Shown here: positions 13,269-23,348 of the stretch, piece by piece | Layout of the letters: each line of letters opens with the position of its first letter | Numbering within the stretch: the stretch's first letter is position 1 | From: Psilocybe azurescens | Taxonomy: Eukaryota; Basidiomycota; Agaricomycetes; Agaricales; Agrocybaceae | Assembly: GCA_023853785.1 (NCBI GenBank) | Contig: JAJIRX010000811.1 | Span: 372,001 to 436,000, forward strand | Direction of reading: 5' to 3' | DNA length: 64,000 bases | Made by a program: the position numbers and the translations under genes | Notes under the pieces: model-generated | What the model was told of the DNA's origin: nothing | Seen by the model: only the letters and a program-made list of their open reading frames with translations | The model's database searches: none

Positions 13269-14843
13269 ATGAGACGTGTTTTCCAGGCACCACCAGCGTC
13301 GCAGCTACACTCCTCATTCATGCCCTCCTACGAAGATGAGAATAACATCCAAAGCACAGTCAAAGATGTTCAATCGACCCTGAGCTCCGTCAACGAGCAG
13401 ATCAGCCGCCTTCGATCAGCATTAGCCGAGCTTGAAATATACCGCGGAGATCTTCACACATCCTTACTGCAGCACCGTTCAGTTCTCTCCGCTGTGCGGA
13501 GGCTTCCACCGGAGATACTAGGCGAAATATTTTTATTCGCGGCGGCAGGATGTAGGTTAATATGGCCTCCCACAAGTGCGTCCGACAGTGCAATGCCTTG
13601 GCTACTCGGGAAGGTGTGTAGTTATTGGAGGACAGTCGCTTTCTCTCTTCCGAGGCTATGGTCTGAAATACATATGGATGTCCGGTACCAAATACCACTT
13701 TCCTCCAGCACGGATTTGTATGACAAAACCTACGAATCCATGCTACGGTTTGGCGAAAAGTTTCTTCAATCATGTCTCAATCGATCAGGAAACGAAATGT
13801 TGACTTTCTCCATAGAAGTCGACGGCTTACGAGACATGGCCCACCCACTTCTTGAAATACTCGTGCAGCATTCTGAACGATGGGAGGATGTCTCATTACA
13901 TCTCGACATATTTTCTCATCACACCGTCCTCGCCCCAGCAAAAAACCGAGTCCCCAATCTTCGCAGACTTCACATCGGTACCTCCTTGTCAGACAGTATG
14001 CCACCCACTCCTCTTGACGCTTTCGAAAATGCTCCGAAGCTGAAGGAACTCTCGTTGACCCGTATCATCCATCCCTTCCATATCATCCGCATTCCTTGGT
14101 CTCAAATCACCCACCTTATCTCGAAATCTAATACCTTCCGCGAGGGTGAATTCACCCAAATCATGCGTCACACCGAAAATTTAACTTCTTTCACGACCCA
14201 CCGGGAACGGATCTTGGAAGTTGCATCATCCGAGCCCATTCTCCTTCCCCATCTCAATTTCCTAGAGGTAGTCAACAAAGGTAGCTACATTGCGAAAACC
14301 TTCCAATTTCTTACCACGCCCAAGTTGCATGAACTCCGCGTGCAGGCGTTGACTCCATTCCTCGCCGATCAAACTGTCCCGATGCTGACTCGCGCCCAAT
14401 GCAAGCCTACCCATCTTGTGTTCCAGTCGTCTTTGGTTGAAGATGCAGTTTGGGAGGAGAACTTTGGAATCGTGTGGCTCCTCGGCGAGCTCCCATCGAT
14501 CACCCATCTCCATCTCACGGCGCTGCGGTCGTCGGAGGAAATCATGTCACGCCTGCACTACCGTCGTCCACCCACAAATTTCCCACCTTTCCTCCCAAAT
14601 TTGGAGAACATTGTCTTGGAGGACCGGCACTGTCTCTCCGCTACGAAAATAACGGACACCTTGTCCTCTCGGATCGAAAACCATAGCACAGACACCTGGG
14701 GGTCGTGGCCGGATGGCCACAAAGGTCTGAGATCCATCACGCTCCGTCTATCTCGTCCTCCTGGCCCAGTGTTTCCTGAACTCGATGTTCTGAAGAACCT
14801 GGCAGAAGAACACGGAGTCGCGATCAGCATCAGTTCGGGCTGA
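13269..14843 (+). CDS. F-box protein (agaricomycete expanded type)
   Basis: Single-exon protein of 524 residues; a start at 13320 (MPSYEDENN) is equally likely and gives about 507. A coiled coil of heptad-like LRSALAELEIYRGDLHTSL precedes the F-box core LPPEILGEIFLFA at about residues 80-92, then the usual VCSYWRTVAFSLPRLWSEI segment, and a long leucine-rich C-terminus that probably forms irregular repeats for substrate binding. F-box proteins link substrates to SKP1-cullin ubiquitin ligases; this architecture belongs to the very large family of single-exon F-box genes in mushrooms. The frame is intact throughout. The substrate is unknown. Confidence 0.9.
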   Translation: MRRVFQAPPASQLHSSFMPSYEDENNIQSTVKDVQSTLSSVNEQISRLRSALAELEIYRGDLHTSLLQHRSVLSAVRRLPPEILGEIFLFAAAGCRLIWPPTSASDSAMPWLLGKVCSYWRTVAFSLPRLWSEIHMDVRYQIPLSSSTDLYDKTYESMLRFGEKFLQSCLNRSGNEMLTFSIEVDGLRDMAHPLLEILVQHSERWEDVSLHLDIFSHHTVLAPAKNRVPNLRRLHIGTSLSDSMPPTPLDAFENAPKLKELSLTRIIHPFHIIRIPWSQITHLISKSNTFREGEFTQIMRHTENLTSFTTHRERILEVASSEPILLPHLNFLEVVNKGSYIAKTFQFLTTPKLHELRVQALTPFLADQTVPMLTRAQCKPTHLVFQSSLVEDAVWEENFGIVWLLGELPSITHLHLTALRSSEEIMSRLHYRRPPTNFPPFLPNLENIVLEDRHCLSATKITDTLSSRIENHSTDTWGSWPDGHKGLRSITLRLSRPPGPVFPELDVLKNLAEEHGVAISISSG

Positions 14844-15291
14844 AGACTAGGTGAAGTCACAGTCCGCCCGTTCATATGTACTAGTGTTGAAATCAAGGTC
14901 TCAGTTATCCATGTTACAGTACTATCTGCTCCGTTCTTTGTATTATAGGGCAATTCTGATTTCCGAGGATGTAAAAACCCAAGTTGTTGCAAACTCTCCG
15001 TATCATCCAGCCCGAACCCAGCATCCCTCCTCCCTCCTCTCTCTTCTGAACTTTGACAACTCTGACAACTTGTCGAGTCCCGACCTTCGAGCTAATTTCC
15101 AAAGTTGGTGATAATTTCATTTGGGTTAAACAAGCACGCTTGGCACTCTTGATTACAGCTACATATTGAACATCTTGCAATCTCGTGAAATCATTTCCGC
15201 CTGGTGTGTAGATTGCGTACCGGTGACGTCTTCTAGGACCTTGCAAAATCAGTTCTCTTCACTGTAACACAGTTAAAACCCTCTATTGACA
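14844..15291. other. Intergenic, undecided minus-strand open frame
   Basis: Contains a 110-codon minus-strand open frame (15246-14914) starting MQGPRRRHRYAIYTPGG. It is not matched to a family and is not called. It would start only 45 bases from the plus-strand start at 15292. Confidence 0.3.
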
Positions 15292-15888
15292 ATGTTGTGA
15301 GTCAATGCAAGCAGTAACGATGATACCCTCACTTGTCTCTTTCAATATTTTAGCATTTCGCCTGCGTCGATAACTTTGACGATCGACTTGGCGATCACTT
15401 CAAAACCTCGTGGATTGCCTCGGCAGGCCGATCGTTCGTCATGCAGCTAACATTCACGTCCAAGCCTTCCTTTGGACTTTGCTCTTCCTATTTTTCCAAG
15501 GCTTGCTCAGTGCAGCGACACAAATATCGTTCTCAAAACATTTGGCGCCCAAAGATACCTATAGCGTGCATTATCTCTTCTAAACTCTCGCTGTTGTTTC
15601 GTGTCGTATCAAATGATTTTCTTGGCATATTTCGGTTCAGCGCTGCTGTGGAACAAGGATGTTCCACCACTCAACTTCTACACTTCTCGACGCTCCGTCC
15701 CGCCTTTCGACCTGCTTTGGTTACCGTTATGCAAATTTTCGTCAGCGCACTTACAATCAACCGATGGCGTCGTACTGGGGCGGGTTGAGCGCAAGAAGGC
15801 GCTGAATGGTTCAAAGAATTCTGCCTATAAGACTACTCTGGTTGGAATCCTGACTATCGTGACCCCTCTGCTCACTCATGCCTTCTGA
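15292..15888 (+). pseudogene. Possible small multi-helix membrane protein gene, frame-broken
   Basis: A plausible first exon (ATG 15292 with donor gtgagt, acceptor before 15356) leads into ISPASITLTIDLAITSKPRG. In another frame follows a clear membrane segment, ANIHVQAFLWTLLFLFF then QGLLSAATQIS, and further on VSYQMIFLAYFGSALLW and, ending at 15888, AYKTTLVGILTIVTPL. The pieces are membrane-like and in order but need at least one frame correction near 15430, and the exons between are not resolved. The end overlaps the MFS start at 15878 by 11 bases. The family is not recognised. This may be a real gene with base errors or a relic. Confidence 0.35.
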
Positions 15889-18180
15889 ACCTATTGAAGC
15901 TGAGTTCACCCGGCCTCCAGTGCTCTCTAAAGAGCAGGAAGAAGAGTTCCGGACGCTCGAGCTAGAGAATATACCCGCTCACTTATCAGGATCATCTACA
16001 CCTGGGTCTGTAACATATGACGGAACGCACAACCAACTAACGACCATCGATGAACTCGAAAAGATACGTGCGAAAGAGGGATATAAGCTGGTGGCTTTTG
16101 AGAAGGGACTGAGCGAGGATCCACGGGACTGGGGAAAGGGGAAGAAATGGTATGCCACTAATTTTTGCTTTGGCTCAAGTTGGTAAATTTTATCTTCTTT
16201 CGTCAGGTATGTCACTTCTACAACAGCGATACTATGCCTCGCCGTCGCGCTTGGAAGCTCGATCATCACGGGAGAGTACGTCCACATCATCGTCAAAAAG
16301 GGTCTCATCTTTGTTATTTACCATCGTGTATCGAAATTTTCCAGTATGACTGGACCAACGAAAGAAATGGGCATCTCCCAGGAAATCACTAACCTCACGG
16401 TGACATGTTTCGTTATGGGTTTCGGAATCGGGTACGTTGTCGCTCTTTGGCAATCTATTCCATCGTTTCTTACGCCCCCAGACCATTATTCATGGCTCCT
16501 CTATCTGAAGTCTTCGGCCGTCGTCCAATTTACTGCGTCAGTATGTTCTTGTATTTCATCTTCACTCTGCCCAGCGCCCTCGCCCGCAATGCCGCTACAC
16601 TCGTCGTCGGAAGGATGCTCGCCGGAATTGCCGCTAGTGCGCCTATGTGCAATATCGGTGGAAGGTGAGCATTCAAGATATATATTCGATTTAGAAAAAG
16701 GTGATTAAATCTCGTCCGTAGCATTGCGGATGTGTGGTCGATAGAGGACCGCGGTATCCCCATGGCCATGTTCTCCATTACCCTTTTGTCAGTTGTTCAT
16801 ATTTGCTTATGTTCTTCACTGGATCTGACTACCTCGTCTTTCTATAGCATTGGGCCGTGCCTGGGTCCCATGGTCGGAGGATGGATTGGAATGTACGCTG
16901 GCTGGAGGTGGATCTGTGCGTATATGTCTCCCTTATTTTCCTTGGTCGTTACTAAACGGAAATATGCTACGTCTATTTCATTTAGATTGGGTGTTATTCA
17001 TACTTCTGGGCGTATCTTTTGCCCTCACCCTATTCATCCCCGAAACCCTTGCCCCTGTCCTCCTTCGCCGCAAGGCAGAGGCGCTGAGAAAGTCTACGGG
17101 AGACGAGAGATATCGCACTCTCGAGGAGCTCGAGAAACTTCCCTTCAAGGAGACGCTTAAAATTGCCCTCATCAGGCCTTTCTTGATGCTCACTCAAGAG
17201 CCTATCGTCATCATCATGAGCTTCTGTACGTTGCATTACAACGCTCGATGCTCTTAATTAATAAATTTTCGCTACTAGATCTCTCTTTCGTCTACAGTCT
17301 CTTGTGTGAGTAGCCATTTTCGTTGATTTCAAGTTATCGATAAAGCCTACGCTGTATGGGTCGTGCTTACCATACTATTTCGTAGACCTCCTTTTCTTCG
17401 CATTCCCAATTGCCTTGGAAGAAATCCGAGGATTCAGCCCTGGCATGACCGGTACGGCATTCGTTAGCATCATGGTAAGCTCTTCTGGAATTCATAAAAA
17501 CGGTATAACCCTTCATGTGGTCTGACAATTTGGCCCGTAGTTGGGAATAGTCGGTGCGGGCATGTTCTTGCCGATGCAAGAGCACGCCTACGCCAAAGTA
17601 ACGAAGTTTGGTACATTTCCTGAAGCCCGTCTCTATCCTATGATGTTTGGAAGCTTGTATGTTTCATTTATTGCAATTCTTTATCCACTTACTTATTTTT
17701 TCTGATTCACAGTCTCCTTCCTGTCGCCCTTTTCATTTTCGCCTTCACCGGCGCTTATGTCTGGGTCCACTGGATTGGTAAGCACTTCATTGTTCGGCAG
17801 GCCTTACTCGTTCGACGCTGACATATAATTCCCTAGCCGTTTGCATCGCTGGTTTCCTTTTCGGCTTTGCGATGATCCTCATCTATGTCTCCGCCAACTC
17901 TTACATCATCGACTCCTACAGCGACTACGCGGCCAGCGCCATGGCTGCCAAGACCCTCCTGCGCTCCGAGTGCGGCGCCATGATCCCTCTGTTCGTCACC
18001 CAGATGTTCCATGGCATGGGCTTCCAGTGGGCGGGGCTTTTGCTCGCACTTATCGCCGCTGTTATCGCTCCCGTTCCATTTGTGTTCTACAAATACGGTG
18101 ATAGGGTCAGGGCCCACAGTGCACGCGCTACTCAGTCTAAGAGGTCGATGGGCCCAGAAATTATCGATGAGAAGGCCTAA
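15878..18180 (+). CDS. MFS transporter, DHA1 polyamine/multidrug type, intact
   Basis: Proton-driven 12-helix transporter of 541 residues in 12 exons with consistent phase and no frame error: 15878-16149, 16207-16275, 16345-16431, 16482-16664, 16722-16787, 16848-16915, 16986-17225, 17279-17305, 17386-17474, 17541-17656, 17713-17777, 17837-18180. The cytoplasmic N-terminus ends EDPRDWGKGKKWY, the usual lead into helix 1. Landmarks: PLSEVFGRRPIY (loop 2-3 MFS signature), GRMLAGIAASAPMCNIGG, DVWSIEDRG, GPCLGPMVGGWI (motif C, typical of drug/proton antiporters), then FIPETLAPVLLRRKAE before the central loop. This is close to fungal TPO/FLR-type exporters at the plasma membrane. The substrate is unknown and could be polyamines, a drug or a metabolite. 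Exon 8 is a 27-base microexon. Confidence 0.92.
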
Positions 18181-18489
18181 ACCTTCAATAATTATACCTG
18201 CTTTTCTTCAAAAGTATCCATTACATACGTAGAACCGATTGTATTCCGTTATATATAATGCCGACATTTATTAATCTCGACTCTTTTAACCTTCTAGCAA
18301 AAAATGATTAACTTTGGACTATATCTTCTACCTGGCGACCATAAGAAACTTGTTGCAGGTCAGAGCATGAAGGACAGGGGTGTACGATAAGGAGCCATGA
18401 ACACAGTCTCAAACGCTAGTAGACTCAGTTTCATGGACGCCGTAGCACCATACACCTGGGGACCATGGGGAACCTTGAACCACTCTGGG

Positions 18490-18538
18490 CCCTCCACCCT
18501 CCACCCTCCACCCTCCACCCTCCACCCTCCACCCTCCA
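18490..18538. repeat. Minisatellite, 7 x CCCTCCA
   Basis: Seven perfect head-to-tail copies of the heptamer ccctcca, 318 bases after the MFS stop codon. Strongly strand-asymmetric (pyrimidine plus A on the plus strand), so the G-rich minus strand has repeated GGG runs. Confidence 0.95.
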
Positions 18539-19761
18539 CGACTTGCTTTCCTTTTCACTTGAGTTAAGGTAGAGGACATCAGGAACCCCATAGCCTTACA
18601 TAATCAAAAAGGCCTCAACTGGCGGCCTCAAACTCTTGCACATCGAAACACTCAGCACTAAAATAACACCATAGGAGTATGTAGAATGGATGTAGCTAAA
18701 GTTCTATGGAAATATATTTTCTCAAAACTTAGAAAGTCTTGAGATTTTGACAGTCAAAAATTTTTCACCCAAAAAGTCGCCAAATGTCTCAATTGTTACG
18801 TAGGAACAAAGGAAAAAGAAAAAGAAAATCACATCCCCAACATTTGGCCGCTTATATAATCATACACGTGACTGCCTACTGCAGGATAGGAGAGGGATAC
18901 AGTGCTGAAAAAACTAAAAATGCGTCCAAAAACACTCTCTATTTGGTCCTATCTATGAGTTGACGATATAACCTTAACAACCCTATTAAAACCAAAAAAA
19001 TAAGCATCTATTAAAGATGCAGAATTTGTCAAGTGCTGTGGCTGTGTAGACAAACAGGAAGTACAATGGTCATAGGTGCCTTCCTCCTGATATTCTTGCC
19101 AACTTGTAGAAAGAAATTGAAAAGAAGTATGGTGGAGCAAAGTAGAAAGGCATAAAAACACAAAATTGTAGCCTCAAACTTTTTTTTTTCCAAATCCAAT
19201 ATTTGGCCGCTCTTGGCGCTTACTAAGCAGCTGACGTAAACGTATGGGTTCCTGGCGTCCTCTACCTTACTTACATTAGCTTGCGCAACTTTTATATGAC
19301 TTGTGCCCGAAATGAACCTTTGCCAGTGAACAACCAGTACAAGGGAAGGTCCTTGAAAGGAGATAAAAGAATGATCATAATCGGTTTCATCACAGGAGTC
19401 AGGCTGAGTCAGGACGGTCTCCCACTCTCCGATCGACGGACCTTCGGACTATGAGGAACGCTTTGAATTTCTGGAATTTTATCGGTTACGAAACGCGGGA
19501 TGACGGCCCTTGAAAAATTCATGCATGGAGTGAGGCATATGCTCGGGGGCATACATGCTCCAAAGTGTAGATACTAAGGCCATTAGGTCAATGCCCAGTA
19601 GTCCTGTACGATCTATACATGATCATAACCGTGCAACACTTATATCACCTTGTACCACCTGCATGTGGTGAGGCAGTGGCTGGCAGAATTGATGCGAGCC
19701 TCGAGGCCGGGCTAAACTTGAAGTCGGGCCAAGCAGTTCCGAGAAGGGGGAATTGGAGCCA

Positions 19762-19781
19762 GACGGCAAATATTTGCCGTC
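19762..19781. repeat. 20-base perfect palindrome
   Basis: The sequence gacggcaaatatttgccgtc equals its own reverse complement. It lies alone in gene-free sequence about 870 bases upstream of the AA9 gene. It could be a dimeric protein-binding site or part of a relic element. Confidence 0.9.
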
Positions 19782-20424
19782 CGGGGTCCGTTTGCCAGCT
19801 CAAAGCATCTCAACCTGTGGTTCAAGGAACGTGTGTTCAACGTGCTACGAAAATTCGGTGTACACTGGACTTGTAATAGCGGCAGAGAAAAATGATTACT
19901 TTCGGAGTCCTTTATACGGTTGTACTTCCGAAGTCGGCAAGTTTCATTGGCGCAAGGGCCAAAACAAGTCCTTTTCATTGAGAACATCGAGGCCTGTCTT
20001 GGGCCTATCGACTCGTATCGAGGCCACCAAAAGAGAGTATTGACGTCGTGAGAGCAGCGTGGCCCAGTGTGGCCAGCGTGGCGGAGCGTCCCGTAAACCT
20101 TCCGTATAGGGTCGCGTAACTTGCCTTTGGATTTTGACCCATTTTTTGTTCTTTCTCGACAACGACAGCATCGTCGACGTTGATGTTTGTAGAGTAACAA
20201 CGCTTTTGTTGGGCTATTTTTACTAGTTTTGGGCACAATGAGCGAACAATGAGCGTCGGAGGGCCCTTTATTTGTGCATTATGGCGACCAAATAACAGTG
20301 GCGATTGTTATCGGCACCAAATATAGAAACCACCGGACGGCTTTAATTTTGGTGCCTGAGGGGAACAATAAAAAGGGCTTAGCACAATGGTGGCTCCTAG
20401 TGCTTGCCCAAAGGGTCCCGATAG

Positions 20425-20430
20425 TATAAA
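20425..20430 (+). promoter_or_regulatory. TATA box of the AA9 gene
   Basis: A clean tataaa about 220 bases before the AA9 start codon, followed by pyrimidine-rich sequence with a T-run at 20519-20532, as at many fungal transcription starts. Assigned by position and motif only. Confidence 0.45.
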
Positions 20431-20652
20431 AGCCAAGTTTTTCCTGAGGTTTGTTTTTCTCCACCCCACAGATTCGTCTGTATTCATCTCCATCCCTCCC
20501 GCTCATTTTTACGATCTTTCTTTTTTTTTTTTACGCACTCTAGCTTTCGCTGAGCGATCCCTAGTGGCCCACTTACTTTCCTTAAACATTCATCGGTCCC
20601 CACACTATTCCCTGACCAACCAACCAACCCATAACACCCTCTACCAACTACA

Positions 20653-21714
20653 ATGAAGACATCTCTTTTCGTACCTCTTTTGCAGCAGCCTATGTTTCCG
20701 CCCACGGATTCCTGAACCAGATTACCATCAACGGAAAGGCATTCACCGGCAATGTTCCGAGTGGCAAGACCAACCCTAGCGTTATTCGCCAAATCACCAC
20801 GCAGGACCCAATCAAGGGAGCGACCAACGTTGCCGTGACTTGTGGTACTGGTTCAACCGCTGGTTCTCTCATTGCCGATGCCAATCCTGGAGATAAAGTC
20901 AGCTTTGACTGGCGCACCGCCAGCCTAGGCACGGTTAGTTGTATTGGTTATTTTATGTTCAGCCCCTGTATTTAATTTTACTTTTCAGTGGCCTCATAAC
21001 ACTGGACCCATGCTGACCTATATGGCTAACTGTGGTCAAACAACTTGTGACAAGTTTGACATTTCAACGGCCAAGTGGTTCAAGATCGATCAAGTTGGCA
21101 GGAAGTCTGGCAGCTCTGACTGGGCGCAAGTCGATCTTTGTACGTCAATCTTCAGTTGTATTTTGTTCCGCTGTTAACCTCTATCCTTCGCAGTCAACGG
21201 ACAAACTGTATCAGTCAACCTCCCTAAGACTCTTGCTCCCGGCAACTACCTTCTCCGCCACGAGATTATCGCTCTGCATCTTGCAACATCTAAAGGTGGA
21301 GCTGAGTTCTACGAAGGTTGCTCTCAGCTTCGCGTAGGTGGAAACCAGAGTGGTGCACCTGCATCCAGCGAGCTCGTCAGCCTTCCAGGTGCCTACTCTG
21401 ACAACGACCCTGGTATCTTCGACCCCAGCGTCTTCGATCCCTCTGCCAAATATGTCTTCCCCGGACCATCTGTCGCCTCTTTCGTCACTGGAACCCCCAC
21501 ATCAGGATCAGGATCCAGCTCTGGATCTGGATCTGGATCTGGATCTGGTACCCCCACTTCCAGCACCCCAGCCAAGCCCTCCAGCACCAAGGCTTCTTCT
21601 TGCAAGCTCAAGAAGCGTGCTGCTTCGGCGGCTCCTGACGCTGAAGCCATCGTTCGTCCTCGTCACGTCAGCCGCGTGATGCGAAGGCTCGCCTTCGAGA
21701 ACAGCATGCACTAA
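20653..21714 (+). CDS. AA9 lytic polysaccharide monooxygenase (LPMO)
   Basis: Secreted copper enzyme that oxidatively cleaves cellulose or other beta-glucans. Exons 20653-20933, 20989-21139, 21194-21714. After a secretion signal ending YVSA the mature protein would begin HGFLNQI, giving the N-terminal histidine of the copper brace. The second copper histidine lies in WPHNTGPMLTYMANC, at the usual place. The third conserved stretch is APGNYLLRHEIIALH, with EFYEGCSQLRV after it. The catalytic domain is followed by a Ser/Gly linker and a basic C-terminal tail (RPRHVSRVMRR) instead of a CBM1. The signal peptide is out of frame with the mature part: T4 at 20678-20681 is one base short of the reading LFAAAYVSAHG. 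The family is certain; the shift looks like sequence error. Confidence 0.93.
21498..21546 (+). repeat. GGATCT-type hexamer repeat in the AA9 linker
   Basis: Imperfect tandem copies of ggatct/ggatca encode alternating Gly-Ser in the linker between the AA9 catalytic domain and its C-terminal tail. A coding microsatellite of this kind can vary in linker length between strains. Confidence 0.8.
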
Positions 21715-23348
21715 TCTGCAAACTCTCATCCGCCCATCACCATCCACCGGCACTCTTTCTACCGCCTACGAACATACATCATCTATCTTGACGATAACGA
21801 CCCATCTGTATATCTGCCGGTTTCTCGCTTCATATGTATTGGTATTTCTCACCCGCATCCGCATCATCAAGACGTTGAACGTCGTGTACTCTTATCAAGA
21901 ACGCAACACCATCATGATACTTGTACCAACATCCAACATCTGCTCTGTATTATCTTCTCGACAGCCCGGGTTTCATCGCCTCCTTCGCCATTCAACGACG
22001 AGCTCGTATCCTGTAATTGCTTTCGCGCGCGGCTAGTCTCGCTTTATGAAGTAACGACCTAGATTGGTATACTTTACGTTTAAATATTACCTGTATTTAC
22101 TTCTCCTCGATGGTTTGGCTGGTTACAGAATTTTTTTGTTTTATTAGGGCTTTGAGTTGTAATACAGATTTCCTAGACATAATATACATCGTTGTGGCTA
22201 AAAAGTGGATATCTGTCAAATGCAAGCATCAAACGCAACGCCTTCTTTCATGTTTTGACTTTGCTTATCCTGTTTTTTACTCTTAGCCAAAGTTCATTTC
22301 ACTTAATACTAGTCTTGACACAGTTTTCGCCATTATTAAAAAAAAAACACACATTCTCTGCAAAGAATAAGAAAAAGTTCGCGTACGAGGAACCGAACCC
22401 CGACATAAATGTGTGCGATTCGTCGATCAAGGAGCCATCTCTCGCGAAGCGACGCCATCTTGCGAGCGCAGCGAGCATGCACCTGCCGCCGCTGAGCAAT
22501 GACATCATGTGCGAATTGTCAAAAATTCTCGAATTGAGAGAATATTTCCACGCACGTCCATTCAAAGTCCGCTTATCTCATACGTTCAATTCACTTTTTC
22601 GTTCACCTGCCATCGCTCACGTTCGCCTATGTTCGCCACCTGCCAGGTGAGTATTTCACCGCCACCGCCGGACTCGACTTTGCGTCGTCCTGACCGCTCT
22701 TCTTATTCTGCGCGTCGATTCGTGACAAAGATTAATTACCCATCAAGATGAAAGGCAGTAATGTTAGCCGTTACACCGTACACGAGTGTCTCGTTTCGGT
22801 TACTACAGCCAGGCCAGCCATAACCCATACCCGTTGGTAGACGACCCAGACTATGGATATTGTAGGTGTGCTAAAAATAAGTTCAAAAAAATTCAGCTTT
22901 TGTCCTTTTGCTTCGAGCTTCTATTTCCTGATCTTGCTTTTTCTGTAAAAATTTTAAACCCTTACTTGGGTAAGTTCGATAAGGGATGGGTGTCTGTGAT
23001 GCTCTGAGAGGTCACTTTCGTTCCTATCCTGTCCCATGCAGTACAGTAGTATGCTATAGCTCCCAGGAGCTATTTAAATAGCATCAATGCCCTAAACTAC
23101 CGGCATATCAAGAAAAATCATCACGAAATGGAGCAGAAAAGGGCATAAACTGCAGTCCAACGACCCTCATAGGTATGGGTTTTGCTTGCAAAAGGTATAC
23201 GTTATTGGATATCACAGGTTTATGGGTTATGGATTGCATTTCCTTGCGAATCAAGTCGGTGGATCGAGAAAACTATAGGTTATAACAGGTTATGGGTTTT
23301 CACGGGCATGGGTTATGGCAGTTTCGACTGTACCTCACGATGTACAGA
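21715..23348. other. Intergenic, 1.6 kb, no gene
   Basis: Tail-to-tail gap between the AA9 and HAD genes. An open frame at 22192-22650 has no motif or coding character. The end (about 23165-23325) contains degenerate ggttatggg-like repeats. Confidence 0.45.
23165..23325. repeat. Degenerate GGTTATGGG-like repeats
   Basis: Several imperfect copies of ggttatgggtt / catgggttatgg within 160 bases, just downstream of the HAD stop codon. Spacing is irregular. The unit resembles but is not the fungal telomere unit TTAGGG. Confidence 0.6.

Larger units (their letters stand above)
18181..20652. other. 2.5 kb gene-free region
   Basis: AT-rich in its first half, with stop codons in all frames and no splice-supported gene. 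It holds a 7-base minisatellite (18490-18538), the phrase atttggccgct twice (about 18841 and 19200) and a 20-base perfect palindrome (19762-19781). The 3' part contains the AA9 promoter. Could be eroded transposon sequence, but no terminal repeats were found. Confidence 0.45.

Noticed and set aside
13402..13773. Minus-strand open frames under the F-box gene
   Set aside because: Shadows of the long plus-strand F-box reading frame; no motif or splice support.
14914..15246. Minus-strand 110-codon frame (MQGPRRRHRYAIYTPGG...)
   Set aside because: Some coding flavour but no family match, no splice support, and its start crowds the opposite gene; left as undecided intergenic sequence.
18600..19210. 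MITE or solo LTR suggested by repeated atttggccgct and gcctcaaact phrases
   Set aside because: No terminal inverted repeats, no direct terminal repeats and no target-site duplication could be found.
22380..22460. tRNA-like T-loop complement (gaaccgaacccc)
   Set aside because: No acceptor stem, anticodon stem or A box could be paired around it on either strand.
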